DNA from: Cepaea nemoralis
Taxonomy: Eukaryota > Mollusca > Gastropoda > Stylommatophora > Helicidae
Direction: 5' to 3'
Assembly: GCA_014155875.1 (NCBI GenBank)
Contig: JACEFZ010018363.1
Coordinates: 283,615 to 347,614 of the forward strand
Length of the DNA: 64,000 nt
Shown piece after piece: positions 46,441-57,908 of this stretch. Under the pieces are notes generated by a model that searched no databases, was not told the origin of the DNA, and saw nothing but the letters and a program-made list of their open reading frames with translations. The translations under genes were made by a program, and so were the position numbers. The stretch's first letter is position 1; each line of letters starts with the position of its first letter.

Positions 46441-46960
46441 ATCTTTAACTTCGTTGCTCTATCAAGCTGTTCTTTATCTTTTGTCCCGCCCTACTTTCTT
46501 TGTTTCATGTTTATTTTCCAGTGTGTCAGCTTGGCAGCCTTGAAAATTGTCTATTCCTTAACTACGCTTCAGTAATCATCAGGGATGTTCTTATATAGTT
46601 TTGTGTATTTCTTGTCTGAATTCGCCTTTAAGCGTATTTTCCAAAAGCCTGCTATAAATTATGACATTTGTTGTTACCTTTTTGTTTCTTATTTTCCTGT
46701 ATGTTGAATCCCTTTTTTTAAAAATTATAACTGGCCTGTGATCAGCATCAACGTCTGTATTTGGGAGTGCTCTTGAATCAAATAGTAGTCCTTTGACTAC
46801 TTTCCTTAGTATCTGTTATCCGTGGTGAATTAGAGATCGCTGCGTTTATATGAAGCATTGAGCCTAAAGTATGCATCTGTGTGTCGGAAGTATATAATGA
46901 AGTAAGTAAAAGAGAGGGACCATTTTACATGCATTAGGCTTAAGGTTAAAATCATTAGCT
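46441..46960. other. Intronic sequence, nothing recognised
   Basis: T-rich; the stretch 46,440-46,830 may be antisense LINE sequence (GTTTTGTGTATTTCTTGTCT) but no motif could be confirmed. Confidence 0.3.
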
Positions 46961-46963
46961 GCG

Positions 46964-47133
46964 TGTCTATTACAGGACGCTGCAATCAATCCCATAATTT
47001 GTTGACATTTTATGAAATACAATGCGATTTCACGTTCAATAATTCGCATGTCTATTACAGGATGCTGCAATCAATCCCATAATTTATTGACATTTTATGA
47101 AATACTATAGATTTCACGTTCAATAATTCGCAT
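46964..47133. repeat. 85-bp tandem duplication
   Basis: TGTCTATTACAGGAYGCTGC... to ACGTTCAATAATTCGCA occurs at 46,964 and 47,049 with few differences. Confidence 0.9.
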
Positions 47134-47179
47134 TAGTATCCTCTTCTTCTTCTTTGCGTTCATCCGGAGTGTTTCTTCA

Positions 47180-48160
47180 GATATGATTGCGGTGTGCGTT
47201 AGGCACCCTTGGGTCGAAACCCTTAGGTCAACACAACCTGCTTTTGCATGCATTTTTGACCAGGTTAGCATTCCTGGGAGACTCTCACTTTTGTGGTACC
47301 GTCCACCTCCCAGCTGGTCAAGTTAGAACAGTCGAAGACTTCGCGGTCATCCCTCAAAGAAAGGCAGGGACAGTCATAGCATTGGCCGCCATCCTGAGTG
47401 GCTTCCATAATTGCAGAGCCGACACATAGCGCTCTGGTGCTGGGCTCACCGAGGGAATCGTCACGTCCTGCTCATGGCTGCTTTAATTCCTCACTTCAAT
47501 ATATTGGACATTTCTTTTGCCCCGGGCCGTTCCCGCACAAACCAGACAGGTCTGCAAACGGTATCCACTCAGCGAGTTTTCGGACATGTGCTTGTCGTTG
47601 TGCCCGTCAGAGCTGTTCCAGGCACGACAGACATTCGGAAACTACCTAGTTAGAGCTGTTCCGAACAAGAGCGGCATTCGGAAACTAGGTAGTCAGAGCT
47701 GTTCCTAGCACAAGAGACATTCGGACGAGACATTTCACTTGGACATAAATGCATAGTGCTAATTTTTATTTTGCCACCCGTAGGACGGCACTTCCGGCTT
47801 CGGCGGGCATTTCTTAATGAGGTTAGCCTTCCTCGGGTTTCGAGGCACGTTAGACTTGGTGTGATGTCGCCCACATCTCAGCTGGTCAAGATAGAACGGT
47901 CAAGGACATCATGGTCAAACCTCAAGGGAAGGCAGGGGCAGACCATGGGCATTAACTCACTATCCATGGAGGCTTCCATAATTGCAGAGCCGGCACATAT
48001 TGCTCTGAGACTGGGCTCACCCGAGGAGTTGCCACGTCCTGCTCAAGGCTGCTTTAGTTCCTCACTTCCATTTGTTGGGCATCTCGCTTGCCACTGGTCG
48101 CTCAAGCACACTCCAGGAACGGTCAGACTGCGGGCGACATCCACTCATTAAGCTTTTGCT
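47180..48160. repeat. Tandem pair of an unclassified 556-bp unit
   Basis: Unit 1 (from about 47,264) and unit 2 (from about 47,820) share, in order, CAGCTGGTCAAG(T/A)TAGAACRGTC, CCTCAARG(A)AAGGCAGGGRCAG, GGCTTCCATAATTGCAGAGC, GCTCTG, CTGGGCTCACC, CACGTCCTGCTCAWGGCTGC and TTCCTCACTTC. Between them, 47,605-47,735 holds a 43-bp subrepeat (AGAGCTGTTCC...ACATTCGGAAACTA) in about 2.5 copies. No coding frame runs through it. It is not a transposon that I recognise. Confidence 0.8.
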
Positions 48161-48824
48161 TTTGACTTTGGACCACGCAATGGATTCGCTAGCTGTGCGT
48201 TCATTTTGTGTTAGTGAGACGTTTTTCCACTTTTGTCTACATTCTCAATGAGTGATACAGACAGTTTTCGTAACCTTTTCATTCGACTGGGGCACTTTTC
48301 TGCCTTTTAGTACTCGCTCACGAGGTAGGCTACATGTGCTGCCGGCTCAGCACCTTACCTCCGTGCAGCAGTGAACGAGAAACGGCCAGGCCATCTCATC
48401 CGGGAATCACTCATATCCCCCAGCTGAGAGCCTTCGAACAAGTATCAGAAATGGGCATGTAGCGTGCTCAGTATCCCACCTCTATTTTTCGGTAAGCGGC
48501 TCTCACATCCGAGGGTTTGTGGCTTAGAAGCTTTCAGCCTAAATCCTCGACAGAGAGCCTTAGAGTATTGTCCGGACCAAGAACTTTTGCCTTCATGCGC
48601 CTGATTTAAACTGTTGACTGCTATTCTCAGTCTACCTGCAGAGCAGCAGGTTGTGTCTCTCTTAGTCTGGCCCCTATCCCATAAGCTGTCCGATATGTAG
48701 TTTTCATCCATCGGCAAGCACATGGGGTCGATGGGACACGCAAGCTCCCCCACCACCGCAAGGTGGAGACACATCGGGTGAGGCATTGTATCCTAAGCCA
48801 CATTGCGGTCAGGGATACGGTGCT
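48161..48824. other. Intronic sequence, nothing recognised
   Basis: No motif supported. Confidence 0.3.
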
Positions 48825-48945
48825 AGACCCATATTTTATAGCAACAGTGAAAGTTGTGGTTAGTATCACGCTGGTCGCCTTTATTTTCCAAAATATTTCC
48901 AGGTACCTATTATAAGCTGGATCAACCTGGAAGCCCAGAACCATA
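48825..48945 (-). mobile_element. SINE-B fragment
   Basis: CCCATATTTTATAGCAACAG, TAGTATCACGCTGG, TCGCCTTTATTTTCCAAAAT, AAGCTGGATCAACCTGGAAG match the SINE-B body at 53,370-53,900. Confidence 0.7.
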
Positions 48946-49530
48946 TAGCTACTCGGTAGACTTTAACAAGAAATATCCTCTTCACTTCCCGCCTCCAAGC
49001 ACACAACCACATCACACAACCCCACCACTCAAGCTACTCCGCCACGTCACACACGGACATAAACTCCGCTTTTACTTCCCACCTCCAAGTACATCACCAA
49101 CCCACCACCACTCAACAACGAACAGCCATCTTTAATAATCGTTTTAACCTTTGTACAACCACCAATAGGTAAGAAAACCGGAAGCAGTTATTTGCTATTT
49201 GTGCGCGAGATTTGAAAATTCAGGATTTAGTTTTTTAAAGATTGCTGTAACATCACATGAGCGTATATAAAAACAAATATTTGAAGATTGAATCCTTAAA
49301 TTATATGGATAATCCTCGTGCTATACTAAACAAGCTTCTGAATTTTCAAATTTCCCGCTCTAAGATACTTAACTGCTTCTGGTCTTTTCCTAACAACTTC
49401 CGGTCTTTTAAAAAACTTCGAATCTACCGGATGTTAATTCGAACCAAAATAATTGAGTCGGCTGTAGATTATACTTTACAGCGGTTCGTTAGAGTTAAAA
49501 GAAGTGCCTTGGTGTTCGTGGTAAATTTTG
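48946..49530. other. Intronic sequence with part of a dispersed repeat
   Basis: CACCTCCAAG(T/C)ACA is repeated at 48,990 and 49,080. CAGCCATCTTTAATAATCG...AACCGGAAGCAGTT resembles 36,105-36,170. An open plus frame (49,257-49,565) contains KLLNFQISRSKILNC with no homology known to me. Confidence 0.4.
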
Positions 49531-49536
49531 GTAGAC

Positions 49537-50105
49537 GCTGTTGTGCGGGAGAGGTTGTCATATAATGCCACAACATCTAGTCTGAGAGTGGATGTGGAAG
49601 CAGTTACGGTGGTGTTCCACTGGCTAACTGAGAAAAAGCTCACCCATGTTGTGATTGTGACAGACTCACAAAGTATGATGAGAAAGATGGAGACGCTCCT
49701 GTTTCAGCCGAGAGTGGCAAGCTTACATTCAAGAATCAACAAATAGAGAGCATCTGTTGAACATGCTGGTGTGGTGGGAAACGGGCAGTCGGACAAATTG
49801 GCTGGGTCTGCATCACTCGGCGGGGTATTTGTGCATGACAAAGCAGATGTGGTCGTGGCCCATTGGAATCGCATATATCGTGCAGAAGAACAGACAGATT
49901 ACCACGGCTTAGAGATAATGATGCTGCAGGGAGTGACCAGAGGATCTGGCAGGAAATCAAAAACTCCGAGAAAAGGCCAGATGGACACATAATCATACTG
50001 CTATTGGTACCAGTAGTATTGGGACTTTTCGCTGTCTTTTGCAGATGAGGACGGGGCAGGTATTTGAATATCTCGAGCGCTGTGATGTCAGTTCTTCACC
50101 CAACT
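49537..50105 (+). pseudogene. RNase H remnant of an I-clade-like LINE
   Basis: SSLRVDVEAVTVVFHWLTEK (E motif), HVVIVTDSQSMMRKMETLL (D motif), a stop, then EHAGVVGNGQSDKLAGSASL (H-A-G-V-x-G-N-x-x-A-D-x-L-A-G motif, D present), and VAHWNRIYRAEEQTDYHGL. It ends GCGCTGTGATGTCAGTTCTT followed by (CAACT)n, a typical tail. A different family from 17,217-30,100. Confidence 0.82.
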
Positions 50106-50490
50106 CAACTCAACTTTGAATATAATTTATTCGCTTTGTTGTGAAATCTTTTCCAATGAAGACCTTGCAGGTTCATATTTTCACAAAAAATTATTGAATG
50201 TTTTTGCACCGATTCCACAAAGTAATACAGAATAAACAGAATGGTTGTTTATTGCAAAAGATATATCCCCATCATTACTTCTTGCAGCTAGGTATCTTCC
50301 ACAAACTACTTCTTCACAACAAGAGCAGTAAACCTCTGCATGCGCAATTAGTCCTTCGGTTTTCTTGCTGTCAATTTTAAAAGTAAGACTAGTATTTTTA
50401 AATACCGGACAAAATAACGTTTTGATTATTTCAGTGTACATTCCGCGTTTCTCTACACGACCTTGGCCTTGATCCTCAGCCAGTGTCTTA
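50106..50490. other. Intronic sequence before the minisatellite
   Basis: Nothing recognised. Confidence 0.3.
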
Positions 50491-50492
50491 CC

Positions 50493-51794
50493 GATTGGCG
50501 TGTGCGATCACCATCTAGTTGTTCTCCTACACCTAGATTTTATAACTAACATAAGACACTGGCGTGTGCGATCACCATCTAGTTGTTCTCTTACACCTAG
50601 ATTTGATAATTAACATAAGACACTGGCGTGTGCGATCACCATCTAGTGGTTCTCCTACACCTAGATTTGATAATTAACATAAGACACTGGCGTGTGCGAT
50701 CACCACCTAGTGGTTCTCCTACACCTAGATTTGATAATTAACATAAGACACTGGCGTGTGCGATCACCACCTAGTGGTTCTCCTACACCTAGATTTGATA
50801 ATTAACATAAGACACTGGCGTGTGCGATCACCACCTAGTGGTTCTCCTACACCTAGATTTTATAACTAACATAAGACACTGGCGTGTGCGATCACCACCT
50901 AGTGGTTCTCCTACACCTAGATTTGATAATTAACATAAGACACTGGAGTGTGCGATCACCACCTAGTGGTTCTCCTACACCTAGATTTTATAACTAACAT
51001 AAGACACTGGCGTGTGCGATCACCACCTAGTGATTCTCCTACACCTAGATTTTATAACTAACATAAGACACTGGCGTGTGCGATCACCATCTAGTGGTTC
51101 TCCTACACCTAGATTTTATAATTAACATAAGACGGTGGCGTGTGCGATCACCATCTAGTGGTTCTCCTACACCTAGATTTGATAATTAACATAAGACACT
51201 GGCGTGTGCGATCACCACCTAGTGGTTCTCCTACACCTAGATTTGATAATTAACATAAGACACTGGCGTGTGCGATCACCAGCTAGTGGTTCTCCTACAC
51301 CTAGATTTGATAATTAACATAAGACACTGACGTGTGCGATCACCACCTAGAGGTTCTCCTACACCTAGATTTTATAACTAACATAAGACACTGTCGTGTG
51401 CGATCACCATCTAGTGGTTCTGCTACACCTAGATTTGATAATTAACATAAGACACTGGCGTGTGCGATCACCACCTAGTGGTTCTCCTACACCTAGATTT
51501 GATAATTAACATAAGACACTGGCGTGTGCGATCACCACCTAGTGGTTCTCCTACACCTAGATTTGATAATTAACATAAGACACTGACGTGTGCGATCACC
51601 ACCTAGAGGTTCTCCTACACCTAGATTTTATAACTAACATAAGACACTGTCGTGTGCGATCACCATCTAGTGGTTCTGCTACACCTAGATTTTATAACTA
51701 ACGTAAGACACTGGCGTGTGCGATCACCACCTAGAGGTTCTCCTACACCTAGATTTTATAACTAACATAAGACACTGGCGTGTACGATCACCAC
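50493..51794. repeat. 64-bp minisatellite, 20 units plus a partial unit
   Basis: Unit: CACTGGCGTGTGCGATCACC, ACCTAGTGGTTCTCCTACAC, CTAGATTTGATAATTAACAT, AAGA. Starts every 64 bp from 50,493 to 51,773 without a single indel in the register (1,280 = 20 x 64). Variants are limited: GATAATT/TATAACT, ACC/ATC, GTGG/GAGG, CTCC/CTGC. A variant pair at 51,325 recurs at 51,581, exactly four units later, so a 256-bp higher-order duplication has occurred. The first, left-most units are the most divergent. Confidence 0.98.
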
Positions 51795-52870
51795 TCATAA
51801 ATCGTTAAGGTTGGTGTTCCTTTATTTTATGTTTTTATATTATGGTTTTTACGTTTGTCTCTTGACTCTTTGTTTTTTTTTTCTTTTTTGCCTTACAATG
51901 GTTACAATGTAATAAAATATATTACATCACAGCATATAATTATTACACATAACGTTAATACTTATAATCACAAAATATAATAAAATACACACAACTTAAC
52001 AACACATGACTGGAAGGACGACCGGAAGTAGTTAGCCCACTTAGCGCTGGAAATATGCAGGATCCAGAAAGTGACATATCATTATACACAACTATGGTAT
52101 ACTTTACATAAAAATTATACCATGATAAATCATGCCTTAAGCTGGAGCCCACAGAGGAAGGATAGCAGGACAGAGGTGGGGGGGGGGGGGGGGGGGGGGG
52201 GGGGGGAATCAAGTAGATCCGCAGAAATGTAGTCCCGTCTGAGAGATGGAGGTGACATGTTTACAAATGTAAAAATACGCAAAAACACATATCAATATAA
52301 TGTTGGTAATTACCACATGTGTGTCAACAATACCATCACATAAACAATAACACTTTCACAGTTTGGTAATGCATCTTTTCTGAGGCTAAACACGGCGCAT
52401 TTCAGAGGCGCTCAAAAGGTCAATCGATCCTTGGAAATACAAAAGTAACAGAAACAAAATGTTCTCTTCTACCGTGTATCAAGGAAATCAAATACTGACA
52501 TTCAACAAGATCTGAATACGGGAAAACACTAGCTCATGATCAGTTTCATGTCTTGGAAACTAAAATATCTTGTCCACATCAAATACATAGGGTTTAGAAA
52601 GAAGGTAATGAAAGGCATGGTTCCTGTTAGAGGATGTTGGGATCGGATCCAGTCAATGCACGGCGGGCTCAGTAATTTAAAGACACTTCGTAAATGAGAT
52701 TGGAAAACTAACGAATGATCTAGAGTCTTTTCTGCAGACAAGATGAGAACGACATTGAATAGGACCTGCTTTCTGATGATGTACCCACAGGGAATGTAAT
52801 GAGGTGATGTTGACGGTGACTATGATAATGAGATGATACACACCGCATTAATTCACAACACGGAGCTCAC
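51795..52870. other. Intronic sequence with a G30 run
   Basis: Poly-G at 52,177-52,206. Nothing else recognised up to ACE exon A. Confidence 0.5.
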
Positions 52871-53083
52871 TAGTTGTTCTGCATTATAAGCTGTTGCGAG
52901 TACATTGTACTCCCAGGTTTTCTCTGCTAGCAAAGGGTAAGCTGTACTGTCGGCATCATTATAGGCCTTGAGAAAAGTCTTTGCCTGATCCTCGTTGTTG
53001 TTTCCTCCGTCACACTTGACATGTGACAGAACACAAGCCAAAACCAGCAGATGCATAAATGTTGTCATGGTGAAATTATCCAA
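52871..53083 (-). CDS. ACE: ACE-like gene, exon A: signal peptide and mature N terminus
   Basis: First coding exon found of an angiotensin-converting-enzyme homologue (M2 zinc dipeptidyl carboxypeptidase family, secreted or membrane-anchored). I place the ATG at 53,066-53,068. It opens a hydrophobic signal peptide (MTTFMHLLVLACVLSHVKC), then a segment like the ACE N-terminal helix, with the family pattern AKTFLKAYN and TWEYNV. The exon ends after AEQL at a donor reading CTA/GTGAGC, phase 0. A pyrimidine-rich acceptor ending CTACAG lies at 53,084, just before the ATG, so a separate 5' untranslated exon is expected upstream. It was not found. An in-frame ATG 11 codons further up would lie partly in the intron and is not preferred. 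Coding part is 198 nt, 66 residues. Confidence 0.85.
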
Positions 53084-53329
53084 CTGTAGGCAAAGGGACA
53101 ATTAAAATATAGGATCAGGCGAAAGCACGAACTTTATTCTTAGAGGGTTAACATTTAATAGCAGCATCAGTGGCAGAGTTGTTAGTGCTGTTGATTGGCA
53201 AGACGGTAGTCCCTATCAGTCCTCAACAGTGACATGATTTGTTCAATCTATACGACTCTGGGGCAGACGCATCCTCACTAAAAAGAAATAATAATAATAA
53301 AAGACAGTAACAAGTAAAGGACCTTTTAA

Positions 53330-53990
53330 CACGCTTTGAGGCGTACTAGCCTTAACGATCTAATCCCATATTTTATAGACCAGTTTTTCTAAACCTTCAC
53401 CATATGTTCAAAATGTCATCCCATCCTCCCCCCTTTCGTATTTCCTCTCTATAAATCCCCCCCCCCCCCCCAGGCTCCTACCCAGTGGAAAATGGAAACT
53501 AAATTTAATAACACATGCTAGAACAAGGCTAGTCTTCTACATAAAACGTGATTTGCAGGTCTACTTACGTTATAAAACGAATTTAAGAAGAGCGAGAAGT
53601 ACAGAACCGTAAAGTATAAAAGGAAAAACAATATCAAGTAATCGGTTCTTGTATTAACGCGATCTTGAATTAATCTTAATGCCAACCCCTCCCTCCCTAC
53701 TCCCCCCCCCCCGCAACCATAAATTCCCCCCACCCCCCACCCCCGGGATGGAATTCCCTACCGGTTGAGAACCACTGTTATAGACCAATCAGCACTCGAA
53801 GGATGATGTTGTCAATATCACAAAGGCTTCCTTTACTTCCCAGTACATTTTCTGGCAGCCGTTTTAGACTGGGTCGACCCGGAAGGTAACGGTTGATTTT
53901 AAAACACCGCCTCCATTCGAATTCGAACCCATGATCACTGGGCGGGCAGCCAGCATGCTAGCCACTCTTTCCGTTTGGGATCCTGTAGTA
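53330..53990 (-). mobile_element. SINE-B with tRNA-like head, carrying an hAT MITE
   Basis: Minus-strand SINE. The head at 53,990-53,920 reads GAGTGGCTAGCATGCTGGCT and a B box GGGTTCGAATTCG. The body contains GGTCGACCC, GGAAGTAAAGGAAGCC and GATATTGACAACATC. The tail side continues at 53,330-53,380 (GCTTTGAGGCGTACT, AATCCCATATTTTATAGAC) on the other side of the inserted MITE, as shown by comparison with 39,570-39,725 and 48,825-48,945. Confidence 0.78.
53381..53777 (+). mobile_element. hAT MITE, complete copy
   Basis: 397 bp, terminal repeats CAGTTTTTCTAAACC and GGTTGAGAACCACTG, perfect 8-bp target duplication TTATAGAC at 53,373-53,380 and 53,778-53,785. Non-coding, with C-rich tracts. Reference copy for the family members at 1-387 and 44,599-45,950. 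Confidence 0.95.
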
Positions 53991-53999
53991 GATTGTTTC

Positions 54000-54375
54000 T
54001 GTGGTTAGCTTATGTGCTGGTTGATTGCTTTATTGTGAATCATGCAGTTAACTGGTGTACTGTTGGTTGCTTCATTGTGAATCCTGCAGTTAGCTGGTGT
54101 ACTGGTTGTTTGCTTCATTGTGAATCCTGCAGTTAGCTGGTGTACTGGTTGGTTGCTTCATTGTGAATGTTGTGGTTAGCTGGTGTACTGGTTGGTTGCT
54201 TCATTGTGAATGTTGTGGTTAGCTGGTGTACTGGTTGGTTGCTTCATTGTGAATGTTGTGGTTAGCTGGTTGGTTGCTTCATTGTGAATGTTGTGGTTAG
54301 CTGGTGTACTGGTTGGTTGCTTCATTGTGAATACTGCCGTTAGCTGGTGTACTGGTTGGTTGCGTCATTGTGAAT
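54000..54375. repeat. 43-bp minisatellite, about 8.5 units
   Basis: Unit GTTAGCTGGTGTACTGGTTG, GTTGCTTCATTGTGAATGTT, GTG. One unit near 54,250 lacks TGTACTGGTTGGT. Units on the left have CCTGCA in place of GTTGTG. Confidence 0.95.
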
Positions 54376-54434
54376 CCTGTGGAATCAGTTGTCATTCCTG
54401 AATCAAACACACTGTGGTTCACGCCATCTGATTC

Positions 54435-54560
54435 CTGGGCATGGGTTTCATCTATCTGGGCAAGGCCGGTGTAGAGACTTTACTCTTGTCCCAGTACCTG
54501 GGCATCGGTGTCATCTATCTGGGCGAGGCCGGTGCAGAGACTTTACTCTTGTCCCAGTAC
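54435..54560. repeat. 63-bp tandem duplication
   Basis: CTGGGCAT(G/C)GGTTTCATCTATC... to ...TCTTGTCCCAGTAC occurs at 54,435 and 54,498. Confidence 0.93.
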
Positions 54561-55369
54561 CAAACTAGCATCTCTACAAGGACTGTGGTGCAGAACTATC
54601 TTTCCCTTCTCCGAGTTCAGAAACCAGCGGGGTGTGTATGACCAGTACATGACCTTCGAACTGGCTGTGATTGGGCAATGTTTCCTATACGGATTGTATG
54701 TATTTCCTGTAATAATTAAGCTACCACATTGAGGATGTTACTTAGGGGAAGCAAAACAGTGTGTTGGGGAGAGGGGGTTAAACCAGTAAACTCAATAATA
54801 TAAATTAATTTTTTTTTAAACAGTTTGTCTAGATGGGGAATTGGGGTTTTTATCTTCTAGAACAAGTGGAGGTTAAATCTAAATTACATACAGCTGAGGA
54901 ATGGGACGTGCTGATAACACAGACCTAGAGAAGCTTTTGTCTAAATTAGCGACAGCACTCACTGAAATCTGTGAAAGTCAAGATGGCTAGCGTGATATCC
55001 TTCGAGTGACGGTTTGTCTATAACAAATTGGGACCAACACAATCTAACCAATAAGACCAAAGATATGCACATTTGGTCATTTAATTCACTTTACTGGCTA
55101 AACTCTTAGCACTGATATTGAGCCCTTTACATTTTGTTTGTCATCATTTATGATCCAGTCAATGTTCAAAGTGAAACGAACAAATCATGGAACAGGAATG
55201 AGAATATGGGACAGAAAAAGGAAACTCAACGATTGTAAAGGGAAATTATTCTGATTACATTTATCGTCCTTGAAAATTCTTCAGGATAATTTATGATCAA
55301 TTAAAAGGAGGATGCACAGGGGATAGCCAGCCAGCCATCACTTAAAATCTTTTGGTAGTTTAGTTTAGT
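54561..55369. other. Intergenic sequence upstream of the ACE-like gene, nothing recognised
   Basis: AT-rich. A 5' untranslated exon or promoter of the ACE-like gene could lie here or further right, but none is visible. Confidence 0.35.
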
Positions 55370-55762
55370 CGTTGGATCAACATCACGGCACACGGTTTAA
55401 CCCATAAGTGCTCCGTTTTCCTCCTAACTCAAACCTGAGTCTGGAGAAACTCAGCTCAATGCACGAACTCCGTTCCATCGGCGAGGATCCTGAAATACTT
55501 TGGGTAGATTTTTAACTCAAAATTTTGCCCGGGCAGCGCCATTAGGCTACTCTTTTTCGATTTCCAACTGCCAAGGGATTTTTTATGTGCGCAACAATAC
55601 ACACGGGCGTCCGATCTCACTACCCAGAGACCAGGGGAAATTTTATTACTGGAAGTCCAGGTGGATTTTTTAAATAAATCCCGGTCCTCACCGGGGCCTG
55701 AACCCGGGACCTCCAGCACTCGAGGCGGACACCATACCTCGAGACCACTCAGCCCCCTAGCT
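55370..55762 (-). mobile_element. SINE-C with tRNA-like head
   Basis: Minus strand starts GGGGGCTGAGTGGTCTCGAG, with an A-box-like TGAGTGGTCTCGAGG, then a B-box GGGTTCAGGCC about 45 nt on, spacing as in tRNA genes. A body of about 320 bp follows with CACCTGGACTTCCAGTAATA, TGGCGCTGCCCGGGC and TTGAGCTGAGTTTCTCCAGA. No second copy in the window. The short open frame on it (87 codons) is a by-product. Confidence 0.7.
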
Positions 55763-56945
55763 TAGTGTTTTGATATGCCCTTGCATCTATTCCATCTTAG
55801 TTAGCTGGATATATCTTGATTAATCATTCCCATAGACACCATATTTGTTTTCCAGTATCATTTGCACACACTACAGAGTTAGCTATAGATATATTTTATA
55901 ACGAATTAGACATGGCCGTGGAGGGGTGTAAACATTTTGAAATGACTGTCGGGGATTTCAGTGCTAAAGTAGGCAACGAAAAGTTGAGTGGTGTGACTGG
56001 TCGCTATGGCCTAAGTGATAGAAATGAGAGAAGTGACAGATTAATAACATGGACAGGCTACAATGATATGGTAGTAAGTAACATCTGGTTCAAACACCAC
56101 ACTCAACGAGTATATACTCGGGACAGCCCTGTATGTAATATTCGCAATGATATTGACTACGTATTGATTCCACAGAGATTCAGAAGCAGTTCAGTAGGAG
56201 CAAAGACTAGACCTGGAGCAGATGTACAGTGTGACCATGTACCAGTTAAAGGAAAGTTAGAGTTAAGACTTAAAACCATAAAAAAACTCCAAAGAACATC
56301 AAGTTAGACCTAGCATTACTTAAAACAGATAAAGAAATTAGAGAAAGGTATAATGTTTCTGTAAAGAGCAGATATAATGTCATGGAGATAATACAGCCTT
56401 TTGATGAACAATGGGACATGTTACGGGAATTAATCCAACACACATGAAAAGAAATAATTCCACATAAACATATAACTGCACAAAAGAAATGAATGACAGA
56501 TGAAATTTTGCAAAGAAGAAAAAGCAAGATAAAGAAGAATATAATAGAATACATAAAGAAATAGTAGACAAACGCAAAGTGGCTAAACAAGTATGGCTGA
56601 ATCAACAGTGCATGGAAATTGGGACAAACTATTGGGAAAACTCACATTCCATGTATCAACAAATAAATACATGTAGGAAAACACGAAATATCACTGGTTG
56701 TTTAAAATCGAGGAACGGTGCAATATTTATGGGACAAGATGATATAGTCAATAGATGGAATACCTGGAAGAGCTGTATGATGATTGGCGATCGGATGTAA
56801 ATATTCAAAAGAATGGTGAAGGTCCACCATACTTACAGCGGAAGTTAAAGATGCACTTTATCTCATGAAGAAAGGAAAGACACCCAGCCCAGACAACATT
56901 ACATTGGAGGAAGCTGAGGCTCTAAGTGATTTTGGGATCGAAATA

Positions 56946-57765
56946 CAGTCAAACGTCGGTTTTCGTTGCCTTTAGTTGTCGGCGATTTCGGTTTTCGTCG
57001 ATATTTTCCGCGAAAAATTTGTCTCGGTTTTCGTCGGTTAGCTCTGATTTTGGCGATGTGCTCACGTCACCTCGCTGCTAATTTTGCTAAAACAAAGAGG
57101 CCCACGCGTTCTTCTGTTCACTTTGGCGTTGTTTTTCGTTGTGTGAGCATCACTAAAATACGAAAGCGGCATTAAGATTGCTGAAATCTCCCGCATTTAC
57201 GGGAATTCGCCATCCACGATAAGTTCCATTGTGGTTAAGAAAGAAAGAAATAAAGGAGGCTATTGTAGCGAAAGGCGTGAATGTCCTAACGAAACAGAGA
57301 TCGCAAACAATTGAAAATGTCGAATCGTTATTATTAATTTGGATACTTCAAACACAGTTAGATGGCGATTCTGTTTCGGAGGCAATCGTATGTGACAAGG
57401 CCAGACTGTTGCATGCCGATCTCATTAAGAAAATGCCTGGGACGAGTGCTAGTATACTTAATGATGTTAAGGTCAGCAGCGGGTGGTTTGAAAAATGCAA
57501 CAGGCGCACTGGCATACACAGTGTTACTAAGCACGGCGAAGGTGCGAGTTCGGACAAGTTTGGGGCCGAAAGATAGAATTAAACACTATGTATTCTCTTT
57601 AACATGTGTTGTTGGTATGCATTTTGGTATGTCTAGAAAAAAATTAATTGGATTTACATTGATGCATATATGATGCATATGGAAATAAGTGCCTCGGTTT
57701 TGGTAGGTTTCGGATTTCACCGATTGTTTTCGGACGGATTGTCGACTAAAATCGTGGTTTGCCTG
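56946..57765 (+). mobile_element. Tigger (pogo) non-autonomous element with a transposase N-terminal fragment
   Basis: 820 bp with TA duplication at 56,944-56,945 and 57,766-57,767. Termini CAGTCAAACGTCGGTTTTCG and (inverted) CAGGCAAACCACGATTTTAG are typical of pogo/Tigger elements. Inside, 57,160-57,575 encodes the CENP-B-like helix-turn-helix DNA-binding part of a Tigger transposase: EISRIYGNSPSTISSIVV, then VLTKQRSQTIENVESLLLIW, LDGDSVSEAIVCDKARLLHA, MPGTSASI, GWFEKCNRRTGIHSVTKHGE. There is a frameshift before the second block. The DDD catalytic domain is deleted. Confidence 0.93.
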
Positions 57766-57908
57766 TATTAATAAAATTCCTAAATTACATCTACACTAGT
57801 GGGTACATTTCTAGTGACCTATTAAAATCTATCTGTCAAAGATACCAGGCGCTTTAGAATACGACGAGCATCGCACCATAAGGCTTATAGTCACATGACA
57901 AAGCTGTT

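Noticed and set aside
50493..51794. CRISPR-like array
   Set aside because: Units are contiguous 64-bp copies with no unique spacers, in a eukaryotic intron; it is a minisatellite.
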